A stretch of 64,000 nt of DNA, taken from positions 85,587-149,586 of the forward strand of contig NMRB01000225.1 in NCBI GenBank assembly GCA_002633025.1, written 5' to 3'. Below the pieces are notes generated by a model. It had not been told where the DNA came from. It made no database searches and worked only from the letters and a program-made list of their open reading frames with translations. Shown one piece after another: positions 1 through 11,682 of the stretch; position 1 is the first letter of the stretch; each line of letters starts with the position of its first letter. This stretch comes from Notospermus geniculatus (lineage: Eukaryota > Nemertea > Pilidiophora > Heteronemertea > Lineidae). The position numbers and the translations under genes are program-made.

Positions 1-683
1 TTAACCCTTTGACGTACAGGGCGGTCGCTAGCGACCGCCCATTTACACCCCCCAGGAAATTGCCGAATTTTGCTCATCAGGCACCCCCTTGAAATGTCCT
101 GCACCAGAATCTTGTAGTCGATGTAATTCTGTCCTGATGTAGCATATTTCCACTAGGTGTCACTCTTTACCATCATGGCCTGAAGCGCACTTGAAGTTGA
201 AGATTTCAAATTTTGCCAAAAAGCTTGATGACGTCATGCATTTGTCATGTACGTAGGCCTATTGTTTTAGCCTTTGGGATATGACGCAACGATCAAATAA
301 ATTGCTGTAAAAATCTTATTTTTGAAAATTTTCTCATCATATTTTCACTCCAAGTTCAAAATCACCTCCTAATTCCATTTCTGGTGTTATTTCTGATGTA
401 TCTGCTGAGTAATTTTGAAAAAATCTTACTTTTTTGAAAAAAATAAAGAAAATTTGGCAAAAATCTTGTTTTATGACATGAATATAGTGGTTACCATGGC
501 AACAGACGTTCATGTATCAAGATATTTTTATACGTATTCTGAAAGATCTCTTATACTGCTAAAAATAATTACATTACTGCCATATTCTATCTCCTTTCGT
601 TTGGTCAGGATAACCCTCTAAAGATAAATGGGGGGTGGGGGGTCAAACTATGCCCCCGAAAAACATGTACGTCAAAGGGTTAA
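1..683. mobile_element. piggyBac-like non-autonomous element (MITE)
   Basis: The element begins and ends with TTAA (1-4 and 680-683). Directly inside are 14-bp perfect terminal inverted repeats, CCCTTTGACGTACA at 5-18 and its reverse complement at 666-679. TTAA target duplication with CCC-starting termini is the piggyBac superfamily signature. A 22-bp perfect palindrome (20-41, core GGTCGCTAGCGACC) lies just inside the left end. No transposase reading frame is visible, so it is non-autonomous. The true left edge coincides with the window edge. It lies upstream of the first visible PPME1 exon, probably in an intron. Confidence 0.75.
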
Positions 684-826
684 ACATGTCACTAGGCCTC
701 TGTGACCATGTACTATACCGTAGACAGTTTTTAATCAGGGCCTGCAAAATAGATGAAATTTGGACAGTGAGGTAAAAATTCTGGGTCCAACGAACAATTT
801 TCTGATCAGAAGTCCCGGGAGTCTTA

Positions 827-1139
827 TGCTGCGTTCACACCTATTGCGCATCGAAATCGATTTCCGTAAATCGAAATACGGAAATCGATTTGGTTACGCC
901 GGGTCGGGTCACACTACAACTAAACCGATTTGATTCGAAACAAAACGCGTCGCACCCAACCCGCGATAAAGTGTTTCGCGATAACTGTTTCGATTTGGCT
1001 ATTTCGATATAAATACTGGTTTCGTTACCGGTAAATCGATATAAAAGTGATCTATTTCGAATTGAGTGTGACGCGTTATATCGGAATAAGCCTTTATTGC
1101 GAATTCGATTCGATATAAAACCCTAGTGTGAACACAGCA
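827..1139. mobile_element. Harbinger-like MITE with TTA target duplication
   Basis: Terminal inverted repeats TGCTGCGTTCACAC (left) and GTGTGAACACAGCA (right, one mismatch) are flanked on both sides by TTA (824-826 and 1140-1142). A 3-bp TWA duplication is typical of PIF/Harbinger elements. The interior repeats ATCGA and CGAAAT words many times and has no coding potential. Confidence 0.6.
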
Positions 1140-1232
1140 TTATTGTTTACTGATTGACTAAGCTCTGTCACATGAGAGAGAACTGTGTCTGGATTGGGAA
1201 ATGGATTTTCAAGAAAATCTCTCTCTCTCTAG

Positions 1233-2634
1233 GGTGGCCGCAAACCAAGACCTCTCCGAACTTAAGGAGGAAAAAACAGTTAATCAAACAACCATAAATT
1301 CCAATACAATATCAGAAGAGGAGGAAGAGGAGGAGCCTTCAAAAACAAGCCCACCGAAAGCAGACGTTGAAAGTAATGGTGCCACAGTAAGTTATGTGTC
1401 ACGAAGTTAATGAATAATTGAAAGCAATAGTTGAAAGTAATGGTGCCACAGTAAGTTTCGTGCGTCACAAAGTTAATGAAAGCCAAGTCACTCAATTTTG
1501 GTGCTGTGGAGTTGGATGCGAGACAGTTTTCAGTTCTTAGCTGAACTTTTTTGTTTCTGTCAATGATTGAAGCATATTTCCTTGTTTTCCAGGCTTCAGT
1601 ATCAAATGAAAAATACACATGGCGGATAGATTTATCTAAGACAGAAAAATACTGGGAGGGATGGTTCAGAAAGCTTTCGTCTTTGTTTTTATCATGTGAG
1701 GTGCCAAAAATGCTCCTTCTTGCTGGAGTGGATAGATTGGACCGGGACCTCACGATAGGACAAATGCAAGGTCAGTTACATTCAATACGTCTGTCACATA
1801 CTAGTACTTCAAATGCACAAAATGCTGATTTCAAAAGACGCAAATTCAAAAAACAAAGTACATGTAGCCAGTTTTTCAGGTCACTTCATGGGCATACATG
1901 TACAATATTTTGACTTTTTCTCTGTCCAAAAGATTGATATCTCGCTATGCACACATTTCAGGTAAATTCCAAATGCAGGTGTTGCCCCAGTGTGGCCATG
2001 CTGTGCATGAAGATGTCCCAGACAAGGTAGCTGATGTGCTAGCAACATTCATCAGACGACACAAGTTTGCAGAAGCCACGGACAAATTTAATCCGTAAGT
2101 TGGAGTCAAGAGTCACCCTCTCCATCACATGAAGAGGCCGGGGATTGGACCTGGAGCCTGAGAGGTGACACGATGCTGATATTTCCAAATCCATTGCGTC
2201 ACTCTCACCATGCTCAGAGCCTGTCTGACAGCAGAGGATAACAGGCATACACTAAGCTATATGTGAGGCGGTCTAGGGAAACCTGGCAGATGTCGCATTT
2301 GAGGAAAGTGTTAATGGCCTTGGTGAACCTGCACATTTCAAAAGCTAAAATGTACTACGTAACAGGTAAACAGTAGCAGATCAGTGCACAGGCAATCTGA
2401 CAGCCCTTCTTGATCATTCAGTGACTTCCGACGGGTTTTCCTAGACCGTCACACATATCCAAGCAGGCGAACTGTGCCACAGGGAATTTGGGGGGTATTT
2501 CTTTTTTTACCCCACGACATGTACGTCTACATGTGCTTTCAAAATTGTCTGCCGATTTGGCCAAAAAGGCCTTCTTGATTCCCACACAGTTAATTGTTTT
2601 TCTTCTATGTTTCAGGACATTTCCAGCCTGCTGA
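1233..2634 (+). CDS. PPME1: Protein phosphatase methylesterase 1, C-terminal exons
   Basis: PPME1 is an alpha/beta-hydrolase that removes the C-terminal methyl ester from the PP2A catalytic subunit. Four exons are visible: 1233-1386, 1593-1770, 1962-2094 and 2616-2634 (stop TGA 2632-2634). All junctions are GT/AG and the phases agree. The first encodes the acidic insert (a run of Glu); the second YTWRIDLSKTEKYWEGWFR and LLLAGVDRLDRDLTIGQMQG; the third QVLPQCGHAVHEDVPDKVA, where the His of GHAVHED is the catalytic-triad histidine of the family. The last exon adds only TFPAC, matching the FPGC ending of the human protein. The 5' exons with the nucleophilic serine lie outside the window. The acceptor at 1233 follows a CT-rich tract; this first junction is the least certain. 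Confidence 0.93.
1366..1480 (+). repeat. Tandem duplication spanning a PPME1 splice donor
   Basis: About 50 bp covering the end of the 1233-1386 exon and its GTAAGT donor is repeated 64 bp downstream (copies near 1366-1415 and 1430-1480). The second copy therefore contains a second intact donor at 1451. Use of it would add 64 nt, shift the frame and bring in a TAA at 1408-1410. Confidence 0.8.
2256..2465. mobile_element. Short inverted-repeat element in the last PPME1 intron
   Basis: An imperfect inverted repeat of about 30 bp bounds this stretch: ATATGTGAGGCGGTCTAGGG on the left, and on the right the complementary strand of CCTAGACCGTCACACATAT. The interior is non-coding. It looks like a MITE; a target duplication is not clear. 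Confidence 0.5.
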
Positions 2635-3300
2635 TCAAAGTTGCACCTTGTGAGAACGCCTCAACGAATGAACTCTTGTGTTCGTGCCATATTATTGCCG
2701 ATCTTTTCAAAAGATGCCAGGTGATTTCAGTAATGGACAATTCCTCCCCAGACAATGGGACACTTCACTGCCATTAGAGGCCACCACCACTAGTGGTCCG
2801 ACAATGTCATGGAATTTTGACGTCACAGAGAAGAAATGCACACCACAATGTCACCCTTGACGTGGACGCCATGGCTTACATCTGTGACGTCAAATTTTGT
2901 GACGTCCTAGGACCGCTAACAGGTGGCCTCTAACGGCATAGTCTCCCATTAAATGGCAGTTGTAAATACACTATATCTGTAATTTATTAGACCGATGGAA
3001 AGATCTTACATGTTGACCTGTTCATGTGTTAAGTAAGTGTTACATGTGGGATGGTTAACTTTGAAAATGTTCTTTTGAAATGATTAGAGCTTGGCCTTGC
3101 CCTTACGTGTTGAGGACAGGCTTTATTTGGGAGGGACAAAATTCTGAGTTGTTTGGATTGTAGATTCGCCTGCAGTGCACAGACATTTCATTTGCAAAAA
3201 TCTCCATCTGCTCAGGATGGAAAAAATAAGAAATCAGTCATGTAATGTATTCATTTTGTATTGGTTCTAGGATGAAATAAAAAGGAAGTGAAAGAAAAAA
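2635..3300 (+). other. PPME1: PPME1 3' untranslated region and poly(A) signal
   Basis: No further coding signal follows the stop at 2632-2634. The hexamer AATAAA at 3276-3281, followed by an A-rich stretch, is the best candidate cleavage signal. A short reading frame at 2678 lies in this UTR and is not conserved with anything I recognise. Confidence 0.6.
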
Positions 3301-4145
3301 GGTAATGTCTTTTGTATTATTTATTGATTCATAAGATGAAAAACATGTGCATCAGCATGTATTTTGTACAAAAAAGCATCGATGGGTTACCCAACTAGGT
3401 CAACATGATATGCAGTTGGAAGATTCTGGCTTGGTCTTCAGTTGTAATATAATAATGCCCATGGCCACCTGAAGATTCTCTCTGAAGGCTGGTGTGAACA
3501 TACGTGACCCGCTCCATCAAAAGCATCATCAGTATACTCAACCATAATCGCTGCTGTCCACTACTATTGTCAACCTGCAGAGACGTACATTTCAGCTACT
3601 GTGTTGCAATGGTCTGTTGACCATTTCCTCGGTTGCGACAAGCACCTACTTTTGCTACAGCGGGTCACATATTGCAGCCACATGTGTGGGAAAGTTTGTT
3701 CAGATGCAGGACAGGGTCATCCTGAGGTAATGGTGGTTCTCAGTGCTCCCTCTGTTTGTTGAGTGTAGTGAGGAAATCGCAATAATAATACTACTAATAC
3801 TACTAATGTACACACAAGGTCTTCTCACCTTGGAAACAATTCCCCACTACAGTCGCTACTCCAAACAACTCCTATTACAAAGTCAGCTGAGGGCAAGGCC
3901 CATGGCCTCTTGTTCATGATAAGCAACACAGTTTTCCTTACACATGAATATATATATATTAAAAGCAAAACCTTCATTGCCTCCATTCTCAATGCAGCTG
4001 CATATTCTGATTAAAAGCAAAAGAACATTGTCTAGATCACAGTTTTACACTCTAAAAAACAGCGAGTTGGAGAAAAGATGGAATAAGAATCTATTCCCGA
4101 AATGAGTCCCATGATTATGATGTACTTGGGATAAATCACTCGTTC
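3300..4145 (-). other. NARS2: NARS2 3' untranslated region and poly(A) signal
   Basis: This lies downstream of the NARS2 stop on the minus strand. An AATAAA hexamer (minus strand) at 3319-3324 would place cleavage close to 3300, directly abutting the PPME1 3' end. The stretch also holds a short AAT-rich microsatellite near 3783-3808. No other gene is seen. Confidence 0.55.
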
Positions 4146-7100
4146 TCACATTTGGCAATGTTTTGGCCACCGGGGAAAGGGTATCACATCTCTGATGTTG
4201 CTCACACCGAGGAGATATTGCAGATAACGTTCAAACCCCATACCGAAGCCCCCGTGTGGTGCTGAACCATATCGCCGCAGGTCGAGGTACCTGGAAGAGC
4301 AAAATTGATGTCCTTGAGTCACGATGAAGTGAAAACTTCAGTCTGTTACAAAAAGCAGTGTTAGAGTATGTATCAAAATCTGTTAGAAACATATTGGTAT
4401 CGACACCATTCTGTGCCTGAAAATGTACTGTACATCACATGTACTCGTACTGCACATGAACATGCCAGTGCATTTCAATGCAAAACATCATCAGTATTGC
4501 TTCAGTGTACAAGTACGTACCATTGGTAGCTTTCTATGATTCCTAAAAGCTGAAGTCTCTTCTCCAATGTTGCTAGGTTATCCTCTCTAAGCGTCCCACC
4601 AAACACCTCACCAACCTCTGGGAAGAGCAGATCAACAGCTGCTGCCTAAGATGAAAAACATGGGGCAAGGTTAATGCCGTTAGGCAATCTTGGAGAGAAA
4701 CTGCCGGACATTGGGCTTATAATATTTCAATTCGTACATCACCAGTACTTTGTGCATTAGTGAGATCTCAGCATGGAGCAGTAGTTACCGTATGGCACTT
4801 GTCCTTGTTCAGTTTGGCGTAGAATGGTTTTATTCCGGCTGGGAATTCTGTGACAAATACAGGAACATCGCCAAAGTGTCGTGTCAGAAATCGCTCATGC
4901 TCCTTCTTGAGATCGTCTCCCCACTACAAGATAAAAGCATACATAAATGTAGACCAATATGTAAACTAAAGATTTTACTTCAGTGTATTTCTGATATTGA
5001 TACTGAACAAGAGCTATCAAATAACGCACTAGCTTATGTATGCCATTTCAAAAGCAAATCATGGTCAATCGTCTCTCAGAATCCTTACCTCGGGTTTAAA
5101 TTGAAACCTCTGTGTTCCTTTTTGTAATAACTCCACAGCATCTGTGTAAGATATTCTCTTGAATGGGGTATTTAACATCTTTTTGATAGATTCCTAGAAT
5201 ATGAAGTCATAAAACTATTCAAACTATTGATAAGATCAAAAATAGATAAGCAAGTTCGCTTATCTATTTATCTATTTTTGATAAGATTCATTATCAAGGA
5301 CTTTTGAAATTGAAAAAATATTGGTAAGAGGAGTATGGCTGAAAAAATACTTTGTAAGCACCATAACCATGAATGACATTGATATGTCACTTAACTGAAT
5401 GAAACCAGGTCTCACCTTCTTTTTAGGTGCAACATGTTTAAAAAATAAATCTATATCTTCATATCTTTTTTCAAGAATAATTCCTGTGGTTGTCTTGACA
5501 AGGTCTTCCATGATAACCATGAGATCATCAACTTGTTTGATAAATGCCACCTCAGCTTCCAGCATATAAAATTCTGAAAGATGATGCCGCGTCATAGAGT
5601 TTTCTGCTCGGAACGTTGGACCAAATGTGTACACTTTTGAAAATGCCCTGTTGGGAAAGAAAATAAGAAGTTTGTGAGACATTCATTTCTGCTGACAAAA
5701 TGAAACAATCGTATGAGAAGTTTTTGAGACATTCATTTCTGCTGACAAAAAAATGAAACAATGAATCCCTTGCATGACGGCCATCATAACCCAGCCAACC
5801 ACTAAGTAATTATGTAATATTCTTCCGTGCAACCAGCTCAATTTGCTACTATGTTCCATCTAGTCTGCACCCAAAGCAAAGGCATGGGCACAACTACTTA
5901 CCCATTCACCGTTTCTAAATGTAACTGTCCAGATACGGTGAGGAAGGCTCGATTCTTGAAGAAATGTTTATATTCGCCACCTTCATCGGAAGATGTTTCA
6001 TCGCTTTCCGCAGGGTCAAGGTCATTCACAAGATGTTTGTCCACTGGCTCAACGCAGAAGACTTCGCCTGCTCCCTCACAGTCATTTGATGTGATAATTG
6101 GAGTGTGAACCTCACAGAAACCATTGTCCTGGGGAAAAGAGAGGGCAGTAAGACAACTGTCGAAGGCCTACTCTTGATAAATGGTATTGCGAGGTTATTT
6201 AAATGGGGTACTGAAAGAGTGAACTTTATTTCTTCAACCATGTTATGAATTCTAACAAACAATTTTCTGATGAAGGCCCCCCTGGGGTCGACAAGATACC
6301 ATATTTGGCATCCTTTTAGAAAAGAACACAAAGAGCTTCATCTCACTTGAAAATACTGGTGTATGGCTTGTGATGCTGTATTTCTCAGTCTGAGTAAGGA
6401 AGCAAATAGATTCGTCCTCGGACGTAAATGGAGATGTTTTCTGATAAAATCTTGTGGATGTCTTATTCGTGGCTTGAAAGGATATTCCTAAAAACAAACA
6501 AGGTTAATGTCAGCATTTACAAATGCAAAACACAAAGACAAACACTAGCTGAGGACAAATACACCATACAGAGATTCCTTAACCCAAAGAGTTCTGGTTG
6601 TCTCAGAACAACCGGATTGCTGAACCGCTGGCAGTCCTTGAAAAGGCTTACCCCAATATCGCATTCACCTAACACAGTAACTGCATCTGCATGCACCTCA
6701 ACTGCTTGACCTTTGCCAGGACTTTCTGTTAGCTTCCCATGGATTTCGACACAACTACCAAACACATTCCTGAAAAGATAACAATTATACTGGCAAACTT
6801 CTTGATTTTCATATCAACTTTGCCAAGTTACCAAAATGCACTTGTCACTTGTGTTTAAACCATGTTCTTTTGGAATCCTTGAAAAAAGGTAGTAAACTTT
6901 TTCTGTCCTTTTCCCTGGGGAATATTCATGGTATGATAATTGTAAAGATACGTACCCATTGATGAGGTTTGCTCCACAAATAACCTGCAAAGGTGTCATG
7001 GAAGATCCATCATTGACATGCAGAAACACAATGTTCTTGTGATCTCGGACTGATTTCACCCATCCCTACACGAAAATAGAGAATTTCACAATGAAAAGTG

Positions 7101-7643
7101 ACAGACTGAGACAGAAAAGAGAGGAAAGCTGCTTAGCCATGTTAGCTAGGCTAGAAAAGACCAGTGCTAGCCCCGGTGGGGCAGGAGCAGAACTCAGAAC
7201 TGACAGTGCTTGTAAAAGAGTCAGGAGGAGGAGGGGCCTGTAGTGTAGGCCTATTTATGTGTGGGGGGGGGGGCGGGTCGTACTAAAGAGCGTCCACAAG
7301 CGTCTACAAGCGTCCACAAGCGTCTACAAAGCGTCCACAAGCGTCTACAAAGCGTCCACAAAATCCTAAGTCGGGCCTAAGTCGGATGCCGGCAGTATCT
7401 TTCTTTGACTTTAAGTAAATATACAGAACCTGGAGCAGTAAACACTGTACGATTTTACATCTTTGGAAAGNCATCTCACGATCTTACCCTAACTGTGATA
7501 TCATTTTCCACTCCTTTTGATTTGATGATGTCTAGGATACATGCAGAATGTCTGCATCTGTTAGTTGTGAGCGTTGTTAGTGGAAATCTATGTGTTTTGT
7601 GTAGAAAAACATTGAATGCCGACCGAACCATGGGCGCAGCCAT
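4146..7643 (-). CDS. NARS2: Mitochondrial asparaginyl-tRNA synthetase
   Basis: This class II aminoacyl-tRNA synthetase charges mitochondrial tRNA-Asn. Ten exons in transcript order: 7488-7643, 6956-7065, 6652-6769, 6347-6487, 5902-6128, 5416-5647, 5089-5193, 4789-4923, 4521-4645, 4146-4290. Every junction is GT/AG and phases agree, giving about 497 residues (human about 477). The anticodon-binding OB fold has [11 protein letters not shown]. The catalytic core has [15 protein letters not shown], then motif 2 with the arginine in [10 protein letters not shown], and motif 3 near the end, [17 protein letters not shown]. The protein ends [12 protein letters not shown]. An insert rich in Glu, Asp and Ser follows the GAGE motif in exon 5 and is longer than in the human protein. 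The start [10 protein letters not shown] opens a basic, hydroxyl-rich presequence expected for mitochondrial import. An in-frame upstream ATG at 7730 exists but would precede this presequence with unrelated residues. Confidence 0.95.
5231..5290. repeat. AT-rich hairpin in a NARS2 intron
   Basis: Arms built on CAAAAATAGATAAGC and its complement face each other across a few bases. Nothing else is recognisable; it may be a degraded foldback. Confidence 0.5.
5667..5762 (+). repeat. Two-copy tandem repeat beside a NARS2 acceptor
   Basis: Two copies of about 47 bp containing GAGACATTCATTTCTGCTGA lie just upstream (minus-strand sense) of the 5416-5647 exon. The copies differ by a short A insertion, so they are not brand new. 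Confidence 0.8.
7285..7361 (+). repeat. Minisatellite of 11-12 bp units
   Basis: Alternating AGCGTCCACA and AGCGTCTACA units repeat about seven times in NARS2 intron 1. The units are contiguous, so this is not a CRISPR-type array. A single N at 7471 follows in the same intron. Confidence 0.85.
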
Positions 7644-7921
7644 CTTTAAGTTCCGCACAAAATATTGAAAATAATCAACGATTAAATCTTCTTTTGCCAA
7701 TTCTACTTCATTACACTGATGATACATCATCTTGAAGTCTCAGATTTGGAAATATGCAAACTAATATATTTATTAGGTGGGTAATTTTTGCAATTTAATT
7801 AATTTCCTCCAATGAAATATTAGATTTTCTTCACTCCTAAACATTAAAAATCACATGACCCATTTTAGCCGTACTTGTACATTGGGCACTTTCTGCATCT
7901 TTAGGAAGTGTTTTTACCAAA
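7644..7921. promoter_or_regulatory. Bidirectional promoter region, NARS2/LAMTOR1
   Basis: Only 278 bp separate the divergent start codons of NARS2 (7643, minus) and LAMTOR1 (7922, plus). Both 5' UTRs and the core promoters must fit here, unless upstream non-coding exons exist. The region is AT-rich with no CpG cluster and no obvious TATA box. Confidence 0.6.
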
Positions 7922-10838
7922 ATGGGGTGTTGTTGGAGTTCAGAAGAAGATAAGAATTATCAAGTATGTTGTGGAAATAACTTATGACCTGTTATTTCGA
8001 GTAATCATTTGACATGTTAATGGCAATTTGCTTATAATTACATGTCCAAAATTGTGCCTGATCTCCTCCATGCAAAATGTACGTCCATGCATGTGCACTG
8101 TCTGCACACAAGAAGACAATACTGTCCCATTTATGAATACCTTGCCCTACTACATGTAGGTCAAGCTGTGACACTACCAGGACAGCCTTTAATCTCTGAA
8201 TTAAAATTCTCTTTCATTTCAGGAATCTGATCAAAATGAGAGGAGGCATTTAATAGACCCCGTTAGTAATACTATTCAAAACAGGTCGGTAGCAAAGTAA
8301 GTTGACTGCTGTCCCACTAACTGGCACGGTCTTCCTCTTGGTGGTGTCTCTCGGTTTCTCTAACTCAATAAAGGTAGCTCTAACTCACAGATATCCAGGG
8401 CATGGGTAGAACTTTATTTGCAATGGAGAGGGTACGAAAAAAAGGACACATGCACGTTTGAAAACTTAAAGGGGTGCAGACCTCTCAATTACACGCTGAT
8501 TGCAGTGTTTAACACGGTAATAATTTGGCAAGGTGACCAAATTAAACTCTAACAGAAGGTGCCCAAATTAAACCCTAACAAAAGGTGCCCAGGGTGGCAA
8601 ATTAAACCCTAACAAAACTTGCCCAAATTAGGTCCTGCTGTCCAGATTCACTGGGATGGAAATGTCCATTGTGCACCATATTGAAGTGTACAAAATGTGG
8701 CCATACCATTGTTCCAAATACATCGTATTTCAGTACTGAAGGGCATGAAGCCCATTGGATTCAGCTTCGAAGGGAACTGCAACTTTCTCAAATTAAATGC
8801 TATGTTCCATTCCCTGGATGTCTAGAATTTGCACCGTCAATTTAGTCGCAGGTGGTGGGATTCCACCGTTCCTTTTGATGTGCATTGTTTTAATTCCATG
8901 CATGAAGTAGCCTAAACCAGGGCACACTTTTTTCAGTTGCTTGATAATGGGAGAAAGGGCTGCCAGTCATGCTTTGTCTTACAAATTGACAATTGATAGC
9001 TCTTGTTTTCTATCCTGTGCATTTCAAAGCTTTGTGTTGTTGCTTTCTTAGTGCTATTTTGTCATGCATGAACCAACAGCCTTTCAGTAGTTTTACTATA
9101 AAAATAGTACCGGTACTTGTGGATTTCCATTCCCTGCCCCTGGCAATACAGCAACAAATCCACTTTTTCAGAGATTTTGACAAAGAAACTCCCTAAAATT
9201 CGTATAAAAAATTGCAATACGGTAGTTGCAAACCTGAGTCAAGGTTGATAATACACATACTATCACACCTGTATAATTGTTGCAGCTGTGTTGATTCACA
9301 AGAATTTTACATTCGAGCAACTTATGTACCTGTAGCACACAAGCACATTTTCATGTCCATTTTGTACCTCTTGTGTTCTGTTAATGTTATGTATGTCTGT
9401 AGTGTGCTGCTTCATGACATGCCTCTGTTCTCAACCTCATTCCCATCAAATCTTCATGGTGGGAACCAAGATAAGCTGATACATGATAATCTTCTTTGAG
9501 CAATCTATATGCTAGAGGGTCCTGATCAAAACTTAAACAAATCCTATGAGTAGTTGGCCTCTGTGGACCAGATTTTTCCCTGAGGTGTTTTAAAACCATT
9601 CACTTACATGTAACTACAGGATTTTATGATTCAGATGTTAATTTCTGGCTCTTCGTGAGTCAAGTTCTACAAATCCTGAAAATGGAAAATCAGCCTCCTT
9701 CATTGAGTTGCTTTTGTGATGTTGTATCTTTCAGTGACAATTATGCCCCACAAAATTATGGGACCACACAGAAAGGGGATGAACAATCGGTGCTCAGCAG
9801 GATATTACATCAAGCTGCCAAGTAAGTTTGCTATAATGATAATGCAAAGCTTTTATTAGCGCTTATCACTGTAATTCATTCTCAAATCAAAGCACTTCAC
9901 CTTATTACTGAAATCTCTCTGGAAACCTTTCTGGGGAACTCAAAGAGCAGCTCATTCAGCATCACTGGTCCTTTCAGGGAGTTGAGAGTACAAAGGAGCG
10001 ACTTGACCATGTCTCAAGTCCGACACTCAACCACTGTGTCACTGCAATAAAGCTAGGCCTTCAAGTCAGCTGCTACAAAATGGTCGCTCGCCTTATAAAT
10101 TGTAGGTCTTATAGACCAAGGTTTCTGTTGTGCGGCTCAACATGAAGCTGAATCCTATTGACTAATATTGCCTTCTTTGTTCTTTCCAGTAATGTGATAG
10201 ATGTATCTGCCATTGATGCCCATAACATGGAGCAACATGAGTATTTAGACAGAGTGAAACAGTACAAGTAAGTTGAAGATTCTTCCAATGAATTGCGTTT
10301 TCAGAATCATTCTCAATTCAGGCAGTCAGTGACCTGTTTCAATCCCAGAACATGGAGATTTTCCATGTTCGTACCTGGCACTCGGATATTTCTTGTCTGA
10401 AACCTGGGTTTGCATCAGTGAACCCCATCATAGTATTGTGACCTCGATCTTCTTCATTGAAATTCCAGAACAAGAGTAGAAATAGTGTGCAGTAGTTCTC
10501 AACGGCTGAAATACGGACCGACGCTTCCAAATGTTGGTGTGATGCCTCAGAGCGTGTTATCAGATCCACCTGTATCATTAGCAGATATCCAGTTCGTAAG
10601 TACCGCGCAATGGCAGAATTTTCTCTAAATTTCTAATTTTTCGTGCAGAAGTCGAACTGTCTTCACCTTGATAGACCACTGACAGAATTGTGAATCTGTG
10701 AACAGTCTATTTCCGAATGCACGCAAATTTTTCTCTTTGTTTCAGGTTTCAATGACAGCTGAAAAGGCGCAACAAGCAGTCCGTCAAATCAAGGTCATTC
10801 ACCATGAAGATTTGGTTGTGCCATTTGGGGTTCCTTAG
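7922..10838 (+). CDS. LAMTOR1: Ragulator complex protein LAMTOR1 (p18)
   Basis: LAMTOR1 anchors the Ragulator scaffold to late endosome/lysosome membranes, where it recruits Rag GTPases and mTORC1. Six exons: 7922-7963, 8223-8296, 9735-9821, 10190-10267, 10469-10595, 10746-10838. All are GT/AG with agreeing phases, giving 166 residues (human 161). It starts [14 protein letters not shown]: Gly2 for N-myristoylation and Cys3/Cys4 for palmitoylation, the known lipid anchor. The block [20 protein letters not shown] matches human [20 protein letters not shown], and the C-terminus [12 protein letters not shown] matches the human VQFGIP ending. The start is fixed by the lipidation motif. Each exon is far below 130 nt, so no long reading frame marks the gene. 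Confidence 0.95.
8520..8632 (+). repeat. Tandem repeat in LAMTOR1 intron 2
   Basis: About four imperfect units of roughly 30 bp around CCCAAATTAAACCCTAACAA. Confidence 0.75.
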
Positions 10839-11682
10839 GTCCGAAACAAGCATTTAGGTTTTTCAAATTGTAATTGGGTTGTCGTGATATCGGTGCCTTC
10901 TAATTCAGTCTTCGGGGGACCTTCCACAGGCTGATTTGGCGTATTATGTATTAAAGTGTAAGGAGCGATATGTCTAGTACATAAGGATGGTGAAATACGG
11001 GGCGATGATAATGGAGGAATTGTGCCATTTAAACTAGTTTTCACGCAGACAGTGTGAAAGGTTGTGATTTCAGTGTGTTCTTTTTATTTGAAAGTTGGTG
11101 CCAAGTTGTTATAGCTCATTAGCTTATACAGTACCGCTAAACCATTTGTGTGTGTAGCGGTACTTGATGTATGGCTCCTCACTTGGTGCTTGACACAGAA
11201 GTTAGAATCAGCAGGACTTGTAGCTTGTTGTATAGTTCGTAGGAATTGCCAGTACCTGGTGTACCGCAACCAAATAATGTATCCTCTGTCATGCACATCG
11301 TAGAATAGAATCGGAACTCATGAAGATCTTGTGGCATTCACTGGTGATGTACAAAGACTGTAAGTTCTGTCACATAACAACATGCTGGGATTTCCCGTTT
11401 TCCTGTTGTGCATGTCTTTGTCACCACTTTATCATTCGTTTCCAACATGCTCCTATATTCTTCGTGTACGTACAATGTTTTGCATGTAACACTCCCATTG
11501 TTCAGGGGTGGTGTTTTTCTGAACCATCATGTTGTGGTGTGGAGATCATCATCTGACAAAACTGAGTTGGAAGGCATTGTTTATTCGTTTGTATAGATCA
11601 TCAAGGCTGTGTACCGTTCTCATTTACATAGACGAATTCATGACGGCACAAAGTTTTCTAAAGTGGTGTTTTGCGAAGCTGG

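Noticed and set aside
2678-2860. 60-codon frame downstream of PPME1
   Set aside because: Lies in the 3' UTR after a conserved stop; no similarity or splice signal.
7285-7361. CRISPR-like short repeats
   Set aside because: Units are directly contiguous without unique spacers, and the context is an animal intron.
4146-7643. Cytosolic asparaginyl-tRNA synthetase (NARS1)
   Set aside because: The short basic N-terminus and block-by-block match, including the FPFK..RHPQDF region and the ending, fit the mitochondrial enzyme; no NARS1-type N-terminal extension.
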